From Opitutales bacterium (GTDB taxonomy: Bacteria; Verrucomicrobiota; Verrucomicrobiia; Opitutales; UBA953), in assembly GCA_009691685.1 (NCBI GenBank), contig SIAU01000009.1, forward strand, positions 1 through 45,867: DNA of 45,867 bases, read 5' to 3'. The translations under genes were made by a program, and so were the position numbers. Below, one piece after another: positions 16,886 to 24,982 of this stretch (the first letter of the stretch is position 1; each line of letters opens with the position of its first letter). Below the pieces are notes generated by a model. The model was not told the origin of the DNA. It made no database searches and saw only the letters and a program-made list of their open reading frames with translations.

Positions 16886-17451
16886 GCTCAGGCTTAATCC
16901 AGTTTGATCGGTTTCGTCCTTATCGCACATTCTGGTGCGTGATGGGCGTATCCGTTTTGTTGGATTGGCTGACTAAAGTTTGGGTCGTGCAAACGATTCC
17001 CTTTGGTGCCTATTTTCTCGATGATCCCGACCGCCAACCGATTATTATTTTTTCCAGATTTTGGTTAGTGCATGTCGGCAACAAAGGGGCCGCATGGGGC
17101 CTGGGTGCGCAGCAGGATGTTAAGCCGCTCCTCATCTTTTTAGCCCTTGCCGTGCTGGCTTTAATTTGGCGTTGGCGAAAGCCTTTGATGCGTGAGCTGA
17201 GTTACGGACAACTTGCCTTCGGCTTATTTGTCGGCGGCACCCTCGGAAATGTTTTGGACCGATTGTTCGGTGATCACGTCATCGATTTTATTGATATTCA
17301 TTTACCTTATTATCGTTTTCCCGCTTTTAATATCGCCGACTCGTGTATTTGTGTGGGTGTCGGTTTGTATTTATTTATGTCGTACCGCGAAGATAGTTTG
17401 AGACGCGAAGCGATGGCCTCGCACGCGGGAGAAGATAATATTAAAAGATAA
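16882..17451 (+). CDS. lspA: lipoprotein signal peptidase (signal peptidase II)
   Basis: Inner-membrane aspartyl protease that cleaves prolipoprotein signal peptides. Four hydrophobic segments are visible, and the catalytic aspartates are Asp126 in GNVLDRLF and Asp153 in FNIADSC. At 189 residues it is slightly longer than the usual 160-170. The start is taken as TTG at 16882, overlapping the upstream TGA (TTGA), which suggests translational coupling; an internal ATG near residue 21 would cut into the first helix. The ileS-dksA-lspA order is common in Bacteroidetes and Verrucomicrobia. Confidence 0.94.
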   Translation: MSSGLIQFDRFRPYRTFWCVMGVSVLLDWLTKVWVVQTIPFGAYFLDDPDRQPIIIFSRFWLVHVGNKGAAWGLGAQQDVKPLLIFLALAVLALIWRWRKPLMRELSYGQLAFGLFVGGTLGNVLDRLFGDHVIDFIDIHLPYYRFPAFNIADSCICVGVGLYLFMSYREDSLRREAMASHAGEDNIKR

Positions 17452-17460
17452 TTGTGATAC

Positions 17461-17481
17461 GACTCGAGGGTGCCGCGAGTC
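17461..17481. terminator. possible bidirectional hairpin between convergent lspA and RluA-like genes
   Basis: GACTCG (17461-17466) and CGAGTC (17476-17481) form a 6-bp stem with a 9-base loop in the 29-base gap between two convergent genes. There is no T-run on either side, so termination would be weak or factor-dependent. Confidence 0.3.
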
Positions 17482-18278
17482 TAGGCGCCTTTACGTAGTC
17501 GCTTCAACACTGTGGCGAAGTCGGTGGGTAATGGCGCTTCAATTTCAAATGCTTTACCATCCACGACTCCTTCGACTTTTTGTAGATGAAGGAGTAAGCA
17601 GCGATGGAGTGGATGATCTTCGCCTTTATTGATTCTTCCGCGTCTGACGGTGTCGGCTAAAGTAATTCGACCTGTGCGTTCGTAGTTTAACTCACCGGCG
17701 ATTTTTATTCCGCATTCGTGGGCGTGGATGCGTATTTGATCGCGTCGTGGGTAGCGCGTTTTTGCCGTCCACTGTCGCCAGCCATTAAAAACTTCCCCGC
17801 CCGTGAAATCGGTCTCTGCCTGTTTGCCGCGGTGACTCGAGATAAAGGCCCGTCGGCGGGTGTCATCCATGCCAATGGATAAATCGCATACTCCGCCTTC
17901 GTTAGGAGCGTCTTCATTTTTAGCCATGAGCGTGTAGGTGAATTGTAGTTGAAAAGACCCCAGAGCGTCACGCCACGCAGCTAAAGTGCTGGCGCGATCG
18001 GCGACCACGGCCACTCCCGAGACTTCGGGTTCGGGTCCGAAAGCTGAAGCAGGTTCTTGTAAACCTAATCGTACGATTTCGGGTTTACCCATTTCGAGTT
18101 GTGAGCGAATCGCGCCGATCAAATGCGTTTCCCCGTTTTGCCAGGGATGGTCGTCGAAAGGAATTTGACCCGGTTTCGAAATGGCGAACCAACCCTCGCC
18201 CTGTTGCAGAATATCGAGACGCAAGGCTTCCTCGCCAAAGAGTCCGCTAGGAAATCCGATGGAGAGAGGCTTGGTCAT
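17481..18278 (-). CDS. RluA-family pseudouridine synthase-like protein lacking the catalytic Asp
   Basis: A 265-residue protein with the RluA fold signature in order: WFAISKPGQIPFDD (like VVNKPAG), FGPEPEVSGVAVVA (80-93) where active enzymes have HRLDxxTSGLLLxA, then RIHAHECGIKIAGELNY (like RVHLAHLGHPILGDxLYG) and HRCLLLHLQKV. In the ungapped 14-residue alignment the catalytic Asp is Glu83 and the preceding Arg is Gly81. The protein is therefore probably catalytically dead or altered, perhaps an RNA-binding remnant. It is separated from rpsT by a terminator and is convergent with lspA. The rest of the gene is intact, which argues against a decaying pseudogene. Confidence 0.75.
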   Translation of the reverse strand: MTKPLSIGFPSGLFGEEALRLDILQQGEGWFAISKPGQIPFDDHPWQNGETHLIGAIRSQLEMGKPEIVRLGLQEPASAFGPEPEVSGVAVVADRASTLAAWRDALGSFQLQFTYTLMAKNEDAPNEGGVCDLSIGMDDTRRRAFISSHRGKQAETDFTGGEVFNGWRQWTAKTRYPRRDQIRIHAHECGIKIAGELNYERTGRITLADTVRRGRINKGEDHPLHRCLLLHLQKVEGVVDGKAFEIEAPLPTDFATVLKRLRKGA

Positions 18279-18282
18279 AATT

Positions 18283-18320
18283 AAAATAAAAAACCCCGAC
18301 GTCGTGAAGACGGCGGGGTT
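18283..18320 (-). terminator. rho-independent terminator of rpsT
   Basis: A 12-bp stem with one A/G mismatch (18292-18303 with 18309-18320, loop GTGAA), followed on the minus strand by an almost pure T tract (18283-18291). It lies between the rpsT stop and the start of the RluA-like gene. Confidence 0.88.
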
Positions 18321-18341
18321 GTTGGGAAAAACTTTAAATCA

Positions 18342-18587
18342 CTATTTTTTAGCAGCCGCTAATTTCTTCGCGAGGCGAGCCTTGATGCGATTAGCCTTAT
18401 TGCGATGAATCACGCCGGACTTAACTGCTTTGTCAGCAGCTGAGGCAACGAGTGAGGCGACTGCGGCGGGTGCGCCAGCAGTGAAACCTTTAACGAGGGA
18501 TTTCAGACGGGTGCGGACGATCTTATTACGAGCGGCGCGAGCGGCGGTCTGACGGACGCTCTTTTTGTTAGCTTTGATGTTGGCCAT
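18342..18587 (-). CDS. rpsT: 30S ribosomal protein S20
   Basis: An 81-residue, strongly basic small-subunit protein (bS20) that binds 16S rRNA. It shows the family's MANIKANKKSVRQTAARAARN start, a basic helix with KIVRTRLKSLVKGF, and the VIHRNKANRIKARLAKKL end. It is monocistronic: its own terminator follows, and tRNA-Tyr with a terminator lies upstream. No Shine-Dalgarno sequence is visible before the ATG (CTAATACTTCACATG). Confidence 0.97.
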   Translation of the reverse strand: MANIKANKKSVRQTAARAARNKIVRTRLKSLVKGFTAGAPAAVASLVASAADKAVKSGVIHRNKANRIKARLAKKLAAAKK

Positions 18588-18641
18588 GTGAAGTATTAGG
18601 GAAGCCGTGGCTAGCCCTCGGAGTCAACGCGGATTTAATCA

Positions 18642-18663
18642 AAATACCCCCTTTCTTCGGGGG
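18642..18663 (-). terminator. rho-independent terminator after tRNA-Tyr
   Basis: CCCCC (18647-18651) and GGGGG (18659-18663) form a 5-bp G/C stem with a 7-base loop, followed on the minus strand by TATTTTGATT. It lies 16 bases beyond the tRNA-Tyr 3' end. Confidence 0.65.
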
Positions 18664-18678
18664 CTTTGAAATTCCTGC

Positions 18679-18765
18679 TGGTGGAAGGGGTGGGATTCGA
18701 ACCCACGAACAGCGAAGCTGAACGGATTTACAGTCCGCGACCTTTAGCCACTTGGATACCCTTCC
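18679..18765 (-). tRNA. tRNA-Tyr (anticodon GUA)
   Basis: An 87-base class II tRNA with encoded CCA (18679-18681 on the plus strand reads TGG). The acceptor arm is GGAAGGG/CCCTTCC, the anticodon loop is CTGTAAA (GTA), there is a long variable arm (CAGC TTC GCTG), and the T-arm is GTGGG TTCGAAT CCCAC. A possible promoter upstream has TTGTCA about 17-18 bases from an A/T-rich -10. Confidence 0.97.
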
Positions 18766-18898
18766 AGACCAGTAGGAAGGGCTTATTTGGCACTCTGGGA
18801 GTATGATGACAAGCGCTTTTCGACGTTTTGAACTCTTTTCGTAATAATGTCTGAAATGGACTAAAAGGCCTTCACTCTTGGGCTGATTTCTTCACTCT

Positions 18899-19291
18899 AT
18901 GGCTATGTCGATTAGCCCAGCTATTGTCCTCATTGATGGGGATTGCACGCTCTGTAATCGGACGATGATTTGGTTTAGTGCTCGAAACCAGAGTAAGCAT
19001 TTCATTTTTGCCAAGAATGCGGGCGAAGTAGCCCGAATTTTAGGCGAACCTCCCGGGGGTGACAATGACACGGTGGTCGTTTGGGTTGGCTCTCGTCGAT
19101 TGGTGAGATCGGCGGCCGTGATTTATCTTTTAAGCAAATCGGACGGACTTTGGCCTGGGGTGGGTCTGAGCCTGAAAATTATTCCCCGAGTCATCCGCGA
19201 TTTTTTCTACGACTGGGTCGCGCGCTCGCGTCATCGATTAAATTTATCCAAAGTCTGTCCGTGCTTGAGCCACGATGATCTCGCTGAATAG
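18899..19291 (+). CDS. DCC-family (DUF393) thiol-disulfide oxidoreductase-like protein
   Basis: A 130-residue thioredoxin-fold-like protein. The diagnostic motif DGDCTLCN (13-20, Cys16 and Cys19) follows a short beta-strand (AIVLIDGDC), and the later SAAVIYLLSKSDGLWPGVGL stretch is typical of the DCC/DUF393 family. Two ATGs (18899 and 18905) are possible. Two copies of TTCACTCT, 20 bases apart, precede the start. It begins a plus-strand group with a lipoprotein and two permeases. The redox partner is unknown. Confidence 0.87.
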   Translation: MAMSISPAIVLIDGDCTLCNRTMIWFSARNQSKHFIFAKNAGEVARILGEPPGGDNDTVVVWVGSRRLVRSAAVIYLLSKSDGLWPGVGLSLKIIPRVIRDFFYDWVARSRHRLNLSKVCPCLSHDDLAE

Positions 19292-19298
19292 TAAAGCT

Positions 19299-19568
19299 AT
19301 GAGATTTTTAGTAACGAGCATCGTGGCTTCAGGATTATTGATGGGTTGCTCCTCTTATCGCGACCGCACGGATAAAGAATCCATCGAGCAAATGCAGCGC
19401 GATAGTGAAATTCGCCAAACTCGATTAAAGACCAAGAGTTCACTCAATGATAAAGAATATGAAACGGTTTCCGACCGCATGGGTTGGTCGCGCTCCGATG
19501 CTCGCGGTTTACCGCCTCCTCCGACAACTGAAGAATTAGAGAAAAAAGTTAAAGCCGCTAACCCCTAA
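19299..19568 (+). CDS. small lipoprotein of unknown function
   Basis: An 89-residue lipoprotein when started at ATG 19299, 7 bases after the DCC gene stop. The signal peptide ends in the lipobox LLMG-C (Cys17). The mature part is charged and helical (KESIEQMQRDSEIRQTRLK) with a Pro-rich segment GLPPPPTTEELEKK. An upstream in-frame ATG at 19275 would overlap the previous gene and spoil the signal peptide. Its TAA overlaps the ATG of the next permease gene (TAATG), suggesting coupling. I recognise no family. Confidence 0.8.
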   Translation: MRFLVTSIVASGLLMGCSSYRDRTDKESIEQMQRDSEIRQTRLKTKSSLNDKEYETVSDRMGWSRSDARGLPPPPTTEELEKKVKAANP

Positions 19569-20491
19569 TGTTTTTGTATGTGTTAAAAAGACTGGCGGAA
19601 ATGGTTCCGGTTCTATTGCTGGTCGTCATCACCACTTTTTTTCTAGCTCATGCTGTGCCTGGTGGGCCCTTCGATAAGGAACGTCCGCTACCACCCGAAG
19701 TGAAACTGCGTCTCGAAGCTTATTACGGCTTGGATCAACCCTTAGTTATTCAACTTAAAAACTATATTAAAAATTTATTACAGGGAGATTTAGGACCTTC
19801 CCTCAAATACCCCGGATGGACGGTGAATGAAATTATCGGATCAAGAATCCCGGTTTCAGCAACGCTAGGAACCGTCTCCATTATTTTAGCGATTTTGATT
19901 GGTATACCGGTGGGAGTTTTAGCTTCGTCGTACCCTAATTCTTCCTTAGACCGTGTGCCGATGGGCTTTGCCTTATTAGGAATCTGCTTACCGGCATTTG
20001 TTTTAGGTCCGATTCTTTCTTTATTATTTTCAAAAACTTTAGGTTGGCTTCCTCCTTGTGGCTGGGGTTCACCCATTCACTTGATTTTACCTGCGCTGAC
20101 TTTAGGTTTAATTACCGCCGCCCCCTTGGCTCGTCTGACGCGCGGTGAGTTATTGGAAGTGGGCCAATTAGATTATATTCGTACGGCTAAAGCCAAAGGC
20201 ATTTCACCTTTCCGTGTAAGATTCATTCACGTTTTAAGAAATGGTATTCTGCCGGTGGTGACTTACCTGGGTCCAGCGACTGCCGCATTAGTTTCCGGAA
20301 CTTTTGTGGTAGAATCTTTATTCGATGTGCCTGGCTTGGGACGTTTATTTGTGACCGCGATTATTAACCGCGACATCACGCTTATCTTGGGGACCACTTT
20401 AATTTACGCCGTGGCGTTGTTGGTCTTAAACTTAATTGCCGACTTGGTTAAAGCGGCGCTCGATCCGCGCTTATTGCGTAAAAACACATGA
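19568..20491 (+). CDS. oligopeptide/dipeptide ABC permease, OppB/DppB type
   Basis: A 307-residue inner-membrane permease. Six helices are visible. The opening MFLYVLKRLAEMVPVLLLVV and the motif FFLAHAVPGGPFDKE, followed by GLDQPLVIQ, are typical of OppB/DppB. The EAA loop reads LDYIRTAKAKGISPFRVRFIHVLRN. The OppC-type gene overlaps its stop by 4 bases (ATGA). No solute-binding protein or OppD/OppF ATPase lies in the window, so partners must be encoded elsewhere. YejB is a close alternative name for this family. Confidence 0.92.
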   Translation: MFLYVLKRLAEMVPVLLLVVITTFFLAHAVPGGPFDKERPLPPEVKLRLEAYYGLDQPLVIQLKNYIKNLLQGDLGPSLKYPGWTVNEIIGSRIPVSATLGTVSIILAILIGIPVGVLASSYPNSSLDRVPMGFALLGICLPAFVLGPILSLLFSKTLGWLPPCGWGSPIHLILPALTLGLITAAPLARLTRGELLEVGQLDYIRTAKAKGISPFRVRFIHVLRNGILPVVTYLGPATAALVSGTFVVESLFDVPGLGRLFVTAIINRDITLILGTTLIYAVALLVLNLIADLVKAALDPRLLRKNT

Positions 20492-21351
20492 GTGAATTAG
20501 CCCTAGATACGGCGGCACCCGCGACTCTTTGGCAGAGATTCACGCGAAAGTCGTTACCGCTTTTGGCCTTAGGCTTCTTGGTGATTTTAGCGACCGTCTG
20601 TTTTCTTTCTCCGTGGATTTCGCCCTACGATTATAAATCACAAAATTTATTATTAGGCCCGACGAGTCCCTCCGCTGAACATTGGTTCGGGACCGATTTA
20701 TTAGGTCGTGATTTACTCTCCCGCGTTCTCCAAGGTGGCTTAATCTCGATTACCGTTGGTTTGATTGCTACGCTAGTCGCATTATTTGTCGGAGTGATTT
20801 ATGGCATCGTGGCGGCTGAGTTAGGGGGACGCTTCGAAGATCTGTCGATGCGGGTGATTGATATCATCAGCACACTTCCGTTAACCCTCATTGTGGTTTT
20901 ATGTACGGTCGTTTTTGGGCAAAATATTTGGCTAATCTTTTTAGCGGTGGGTGGAGTCTCTTGGCTGACGATGGCGCGCATTATTTGCACGAAGACGCGC
21001 CAGCTGAAGAGCCGGCAATTTGTCGACGCCTCGGTCGCGTTAGGCCAATCGCGCTTTGGAATTATAATACATCACTATTTACCCAACCTAGCGGGCACCA
21101 TTGCCGTTTACGCGACGCTGACGATTCCGAATGTATTAATGCTCGAAGCCTTTGTGAGCTTCTTGGGCCTCGGTGTGAAGGCGCCCATGACATCGTGGGG
21201 TTTATTAATTAAAGAAGGCACGGATGTCATGGAGCAGTGTCCTTGGCTTTTAATTATCCCGGCCACCACTTTTGCTCTATCACTACTTTCATTGAGTTAT
21301 TTAGGTGATGGCTTGCGCGATGCTTTTGATCCGCGTAGTAATAAAAATTAA
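20488..21351 (+). CDS. oligopeptide/dipeptide ABC permease, OppC/DppC type
   Basis: A 287-residue permease, partner of the overlapping upstream OppB-type protein. After an N-terminal helix, HWFGTDLLGRDLLSRVLQGGLISITVGL is the OppC signature. The EAA loop is QFVDASVALGQSRFGIIIHHYLPN, and VSFLGLGVKAPMTSWGLLI is the conserved late motif. Translationally coupled (ATGA). The next small gene starts 2 bases after its stop. Confidence 0.93.
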   Translation: MSELALDTAAPATLWQRFTRKSLPLLALGFLVILATVCFLSPWISPYDYKSQNLLLGPTSPSAEHWFGTDLLGRDLLSRVLQGGLISITVGLIATLVALFVGVIYGIVAAELGGRFEDLSMRVIDIISTLPLTLIVVLCTVVFGQNIWLIFLAVGGVSWLTMARIICTKTRQLKSRQFVDASVALGQSRFGIIIHHYLPNLAGTIAVYATLTIPNVLMLEAFVSFLGLGVKAPMTSWGLLIKEGTDVMEQCPWLLIIPATTFALSLLSLSYLGDGLRDAFDPRSNKN

Positions 21352-21353
21352 TT

Positions 21354-21617
21354 ATGCCGCTGCGACGTTATATCGTGATCAAGTCCGACGGTTCAGAGGG
21401 GCAGGAGTTTGAAGTAGATTTGCCGAAGGATGCGCCTGATTTCACTTTGCATCCCGTAACGAAGGAACCCTGTCGTCGGGTGATTGATTCACCGAGTCTA
21501 ACGATTAAGTACGGCGAGGGGGCGATGAAACAATCCGTCTCTGATGAAAAATTGCGCCAAGCGGGTTTTCAGAAATTAGAAAAAGACGGCGAAGGTGGAT
21601 GGAACAAAATTAATTAA
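21354..21617 (+). CDS. small conserved-looking protein of unknown function
   Basis: An 87-residue protein starting 2 bases after the OppC-type stop. MPLRRYIVIKSDGSEGQEFEVDLPKDAP followed by LHPVTKEPCRRVIDSPSLTIKYG has the outline of FmdB-type regulators (target, PxTGxPCKRVI, end), but the zinc-ribbon cysteines are missing except one (Cys40). That resemblance is weak. It ends before the bidirectional hairpin at 21632. Confidence 0.65.
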   Translation: MPLRRYIVIKSDGSEGQEFEVDLPKDAPDFTLHPVTKEPCRRVIDSPSLTIKYGEGAMKQSVSDEKLRQAGFQKLEKDGEGGWNKIN

Positions 21618-21631
21618 CCCCTAAAACGAAA

Positions 21632-21653
21632 CGCCCCGCGGTTGGGCGGGGCG
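21632..21653. terminator. strong GC hairpin between convergent genes
   Basis: Perfect 8-bp stem CGCCCCGC (21632-21639) and GCGGGGCG (21646-21653) with a 6-base loop, between the OppC-group end and the rpsP end. A run with several T follows on the minus strand (TTTCGTTTT), so it probably serves rpsP and may stop plus-strand transcripts too. Confidence 0.7.
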
Positions 21654-21696
21654 AGACGTCGTCAGGGTGAGGCGTTTCCGCCGTCGAAAAATTTAC

Positions 21697-21951
21697 TTAC
21701 GCTTTGATCGTCGCGCGTGCGCGTTTGACCAGAGACTTAGCGGTGTCGGAAGGTTGCGCTCCGAGCTTGATCCAATGATCAACACGTTCGACGTTGATCA
21801 CGAGAGGGGTGGCTTTACCACGTGCGCTTGGGTTGTAGTGACCCAAGACTTCAACGAAGCGACCGTCGCGACGGATGTGTTGTTCGGCCACAACGAGACG
21901 ATAGGTCGGCTCGTTTTTGGTTCCGAAGCGTTGGAGGCGAATGCGTAACAT
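21697..21951 (-). CDS. rpsP: 30S ribosomal protein S16
   Basis: An 84-residue small-subunit protein (bS16). MLRIRLQRFGTKNEPTYRLVV followed by the RRDGRFVEVLGHYNPSARG motif is diagnostic. In most bacteria rpsP leads an rpsP-rimM-trmD-rplS operon. Here it lies downstream of rplS, behind a terminator, with its own possible promoter (22066-22094) and a leader hairpin (22007-22043), so it is expressed separately. Confidence 0.97.
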   Translation of the reverse strand: MLRIRLQRFGTKNEPTYRLVVAEQHIRRDGRFVEVLGHYNPSARGKATPLVINVERVDHWIKLGAQPSDTAKSLVKRARATIKA

Positions 21952-22006
21952 AAATAAGGAGAAGGTGAGAGAAGGCCTAACTTGGGTTTAGCCAAAAGAG
22001 GAAAGA

Positions 22007-22043
22007 GAAAAAACGCAGGCGGAGGGAGGGGAGTCAAGCCTGC
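22007..22043 (-). promoter_or_regulatory. hairpin plus T-run in the rpsP leader (possible attenuator)
   Basis: On the minus strand GCAGGC (22043-22038) pairs with GCCTGC (22020-22015) around a 17-base C/T-rich loop and is followed by G and six T. This is terminator-like but lies about 64 bases upstream of the rpsP ATG and after the rplS terminator, so it would act within the rpsP transcript. A candidate promoter is TTGGTT (22094-22089), 17 bases, TTAAAT (22071-22066). The rest of the 279-base gap is A/T-rich with no frame I can support. Confidence 0.4.
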
Positions 22044-22183
22044 ACCTGCCAAATTGTGCTAATTTATTTAACGAGTTATTCACGATTTAACCAAAAACAC
22101 GATTTAAGTGCTTTATAATGAACGGCTTCATTCGCTTGAAGTCGCTCATTTAAATTAGTCCATCGGGCAGAATCTGCTGAAAT

Positions 22184-22207
22184 ATAAAAAAACCCGCCGG
22201 AGCGGGT
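22184..22207 (-). terminator. rho-independent terminator after rplS
   Basis: Stem ACCCGC (22192-22197) and GCGGGT (22202-22207) with a CGGA loop, followed on the minus strand by seven T in a row. It lies 24 bases beyond the rplS stop. Confidence 0.88.
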
Positions 22208-22230
22208 CTTTTAAAGCTAATCGAAAACTA

Positions 22231-22620
22231 TTACTTAGCAACGGTTTCAGCCGATGGATCGTAACGCTTTTCTTTAACCTTGGTCGCGGACTTACCTTGG
22301 CGACCGCGGAGATAATAGAGACGAGCCTTCATGACTTGTGATACGCGTTCGACTTCGATTTTTTCGATATTGGGAGAGTGAACTGGGAAAGTACGTTCAA
22401 CACCTTCGCCGAAAGATACGCGGCGAACCGTAAAGGTTTCTTGAACGTTACCACCTTTGCGGGAGATCACGATACCCGAGAAAACCTGGGTGCGTTCTTT
22501 GTCGCCTTCGCGAACTTTGGTGGAGACGCGTACGCCGTCACCGACCTTGAACGTGTCGTGACCGCGGTTAGCTTTAAGTTGCGACTGGGTCGCGAAGTGG
22601 AGGAGGGGATGGTTGCTCAT
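22231..22620 (-). CDS. rplS: 50S ribosomal protein L19
   Basis: A large-subunit protein (bL19) at the 30S-50S interface, 129 residues from the ATG at 22620. The frame extends upstream to 22695, but that would overlap trmD, and [17 protein letters not shown] matches a normal L19 N-terminus better. The core has [40 protein letters not shown] and [15 protein letters not shown]. It follows trmD by 8 bases and ends at a strong terminator. Confidence 0.97.
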   Translation of the reverse strand: MSNHPLLHFATQSQLKANRGHDTFKVGDGVRVSTKVREGDKERTQVFSGIVISRKGGNVQETFTVRRVSFGEGVERTFPVHSPNIEKIEVERVSQVMKARLYYLRGRQGKSATKVKEKRYDPSAETVAK

Positions 22621-22628
22621 GGCTAGTT

Positions 22629-23309
22629 TTATTTGTCTTCCAGTAGGTCGGGTCTTCGTTGCTTTGTCTTCTCGATTTGCTTTGTCCGACGCCATTTTTC
22701 GATTTCGGCGTGGTGGCCTCCGAGGAGGACCGGGGGCACTTCGAGACCATCATAAACAGCGGGTCTAGTGTACTGCGGAAAGGCGAGCAACTTGCCGTTG
22801 TAGCTATCCCCAGTCAAGGAGTTTTCCTCACCAAGTACCCCGGGGATCTGCCGACCGACACAATCGACCACAATACAGGCCGGAAGGGTGCCATTGGTTA
22901 ACACGTAGTCCCCCACCGATATTTCACGGGTAACCCGGGCATCCCGGAAGCGCTGGTCGATACCCTCATAGTGGCCAGAAATGAGGATTAAGTGGGACTT
23001 CTTGGCTAATTCGCGGGCTAAATCGTTGGTCAGTTGCTCGCCATCGGGGCATAGGTAGATGACTTCGGCCCCTGGGGTCGCCAGGCCATCCACGGCATCA
23101 AACAGCGGCTGGCAGGTCATTAACATGCCTGGACCCCCGCCATAAGGGACATCGTCCACTTTATGATGTTTATCTTTCGACCAGTCGCGAAGGTTGTGGG
23201 CTTTGAACTGAATCAGACCCGTGTCAATGGCACGACCAATGACCGATTCCTGCAAGAAGCCGTTGGCCATTGCGGGGAAGAGAGTGATGAGATCGATGCG
23301 TACAGCCAT
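22629..23309 (-). CDS. trmD: tRNA (guanine-N1)-methyltransferase
   Basis: SPOUT-class enzyme that makes m1G37 next to tRNA anticodons. From ATG 23309 it has 226 residues: [10 protein letters not shown] at the N-terminus, [12 protein letters not shown], the knot motifs [12 protein letters not shown] and [13 protein letters not shown], and [14 protein letters not shown] at the end. The frame is open to 23330, but [12 protein letters not shown] is the family-like start. It heads a trmD-rplS unit; rimM, usually adjacent, is not here. Confidence 0.96.
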   Translation of the reverse strand: MAVRIDLITLFPAMANGFLQESVIGRAIDTGLIQFKAHNLRDWSKDKHHKVDDVPYGGGPGMLMTCQPLFDAVDGLATPGAEVIYLCPDGEQLTNDLARELAKKSHLILISGHYEGIDQRFRDARVTREISVGDYVLTNGTLPACIVVDCVGRQIPGVLGEENSLTGDSYNGKLLAFPQYTRPAVYDGLEVPPVLLGGHHAEIEKWRRTKQIEKTKQRRPDLLEDK

Positions 23310-23490
23310 ACGATTGAATACACTAACCACGAATAGCCCTCTCAGTGCAAGACGTGGATTTGATTAAATTTTAAAGTGTTTAAATTTAGAGAGAAAGTAG
23401 CCAATTAGTTTGTGGATTTATTAAGATTTAGGAATTTGACCATTCCCCCTTCTCCGCTCCTCCTCTTTATTCGCCCAACGATTTTATTTA

Positions 23491-24981
23491 ATGCCTTCGC
23501 CTTTTGATGATCTTTTACCACGTTACGATGCCGTCGTGATTGGGGCTGGCTTGGGCGGAATGACCGCCGCTAATAATTTAGCGAAATTTGGCCGAAAGGT
23601 TTTACTGGTTGAGCACCACTATCAATTGGGCGGCTTGGCGACATTCTTCAAACGAGCAGGCGGACATATTTTTGATATTTCTTTGCACGGTTTTCCTCAC
23701 GGTATGATTAAGTCGACTCGACGTTATTGGTCGAAGGAGATTTCGGATAAGATTCATCAACTGAAAGATGTTCGGTTTATTAATCCCGATTTCGACGTCC
23801 GGACGACTTTCGATCGCGTGGATTTTACGCGTATCATGATCGAGCAATTTAAAATTTCCGCGGAAACAGTGGAGGCATTTTTTGCTCATTTAAGAGAGAT
23901 GAATTATTACGATAACGACCCGCGCACCACGCGTGAGTTATTTGAACAGTTCTTTCCCGGTCGACCCGATGTGCAACGATTACTGTTGGAGCCGATTGCT
24001 TACGCCAACGGTTCAACTTTAGACGACCCCGCTATTACCTTCGGCATTGTTTTTTCCAATTTCATGTCCAAGGGCGTATTTATTTTTCAAGGCGGCACGG
24101 ATACGATGATTAATATTATGACGGCGGAGATGAAAGCCAACGGCGTAGACATCCGCCGTAATGTCTTAGTCGAAAAAGTGGTTGTCGAAAAAGACTCCGC
24201 CGGCGTGCGCCGCGTGGTGGGAGTCAAATTGCGCGGTACGCGTTTGGGTGAAGAAGCCGAAGTCGCCTGTGCAACGGTGATATCGAATGCTAATATTAAA
24301 GATACGGTTTTAAAACTCAGCGACGCTTCGTCCTTTGATGCGGACTTTTTAGCCCAAGCTAAAGCGGTCCGTGTGAATACCTCTTCTTGTCAGGTCTACA
24401 TGGGTATCCGTGAAGGCGAAAGTATTCCGATGATTGGAGATTTAGTTTTCACGTCGGAAGCCAAACCCTTTTCCAGTCACGAGCTTACGGATTTCCATAC
24501 AACGTCTCGCACTTATTCGGTTTATTATCCCGACACGCGTCCGCACACCAAGACTCCACGCTACGGAGTCGTTACCTCGATTAATCAACGCTGGGAAGAT
24601 TGGGCAGGCTTATCGGAGGCAGATTATCTGACGCATAAAAATCGCGTGATTGAAGAGTCTCTCGTTGGACTCGAAAAATTTATTCCGGATATTCGTCAAA
24701 AAGTTAATCACTTAGAAGCGGCCACGCCTCGTACGGTGAATCGCTACGTCCGACACATCGGTGGAACATCCTTTGGCACCAAATTTGAAGGCCTCAAAGT
24801 GTCGATGGGCCTACCCGAACAAGTGGCTGGTTTATATCACGCCGGCAGCGTGGGCATTATTATGTCGGGCTGGCTCGGCACGATTAATTACGGTGTGATT
24901 GTTTCCGCCAAGGCCGATTCTTATTTACGCGATCCTTTAGCAAAACCCTTAGGCGAAGCCGAAGCGAGCGCTGGAGTTTAA
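23491..24981 (+). CDS. FAD-dependent NAD(P)/amine-oxidase-like oxidoreductase (CrtI/retinol-saturase type)
   Basis: A 496-residue flavoprotein. The N-terminal Rossmann motif is [34 protein letters not shown] (about 15-50), giving GxGxxG and the ribose-binding Glu. [28 protein letters not shown] (about 198-226) is the phytoene-desaturase-like core, and the C-terminal [26 protein letters not shown] supplies the FAD phosphate contact. The family includes carotenoid desaturases and isomerases and retinol saturases; the substrate is unknown. The lactonase-like gene starts 1 base after the stop. A second protein of this superfamily is at 44844. Confidence 0.85.
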   Translation: MPSPFDDLLPRYDAVVIGAGLGGMTAANNLAKFGRKVLLVEHHYQLGGLATFFKRAGGHIFDISLHGFPHGMIKSTRRYWSKEISDKIHQLKDVRFINPDFDVRTTFDRVDFTRIMIEQFKISAETVEAFFAHLREMNYYDNDPRTTRELFEQFFPGRPDVQRLLLEPIAYANGSTLDDPAITFGIVFSNFMSKGVFIFQGGTDTMINIMTAEMKANGVDIRRNVLVEKVVVEKDSAGVRRVVGVKLRGTRLGEEAEVACATVISNANIKDTVLKLSDASSFDADFLAQAKAVRVNTSSCQVYMGIREGESIPMIGDLVFTSEAKPFSSHELTDFHTTSRTYSVYYPDTRPHTKTPRYGVVTSINQRWEDWAGLSEADYLTHKNRVIEESLVGLEKFIPDIRQKVNHLEAATPRTVNRYVRHIGGTSFGTKFEGLKVSMGLPEQVAGLYHAGSVGIIMSGWLGTINYGVIVSAKADSYLRDPLAKPLGEAEASAGV

Positions 24982-24982
24982 A

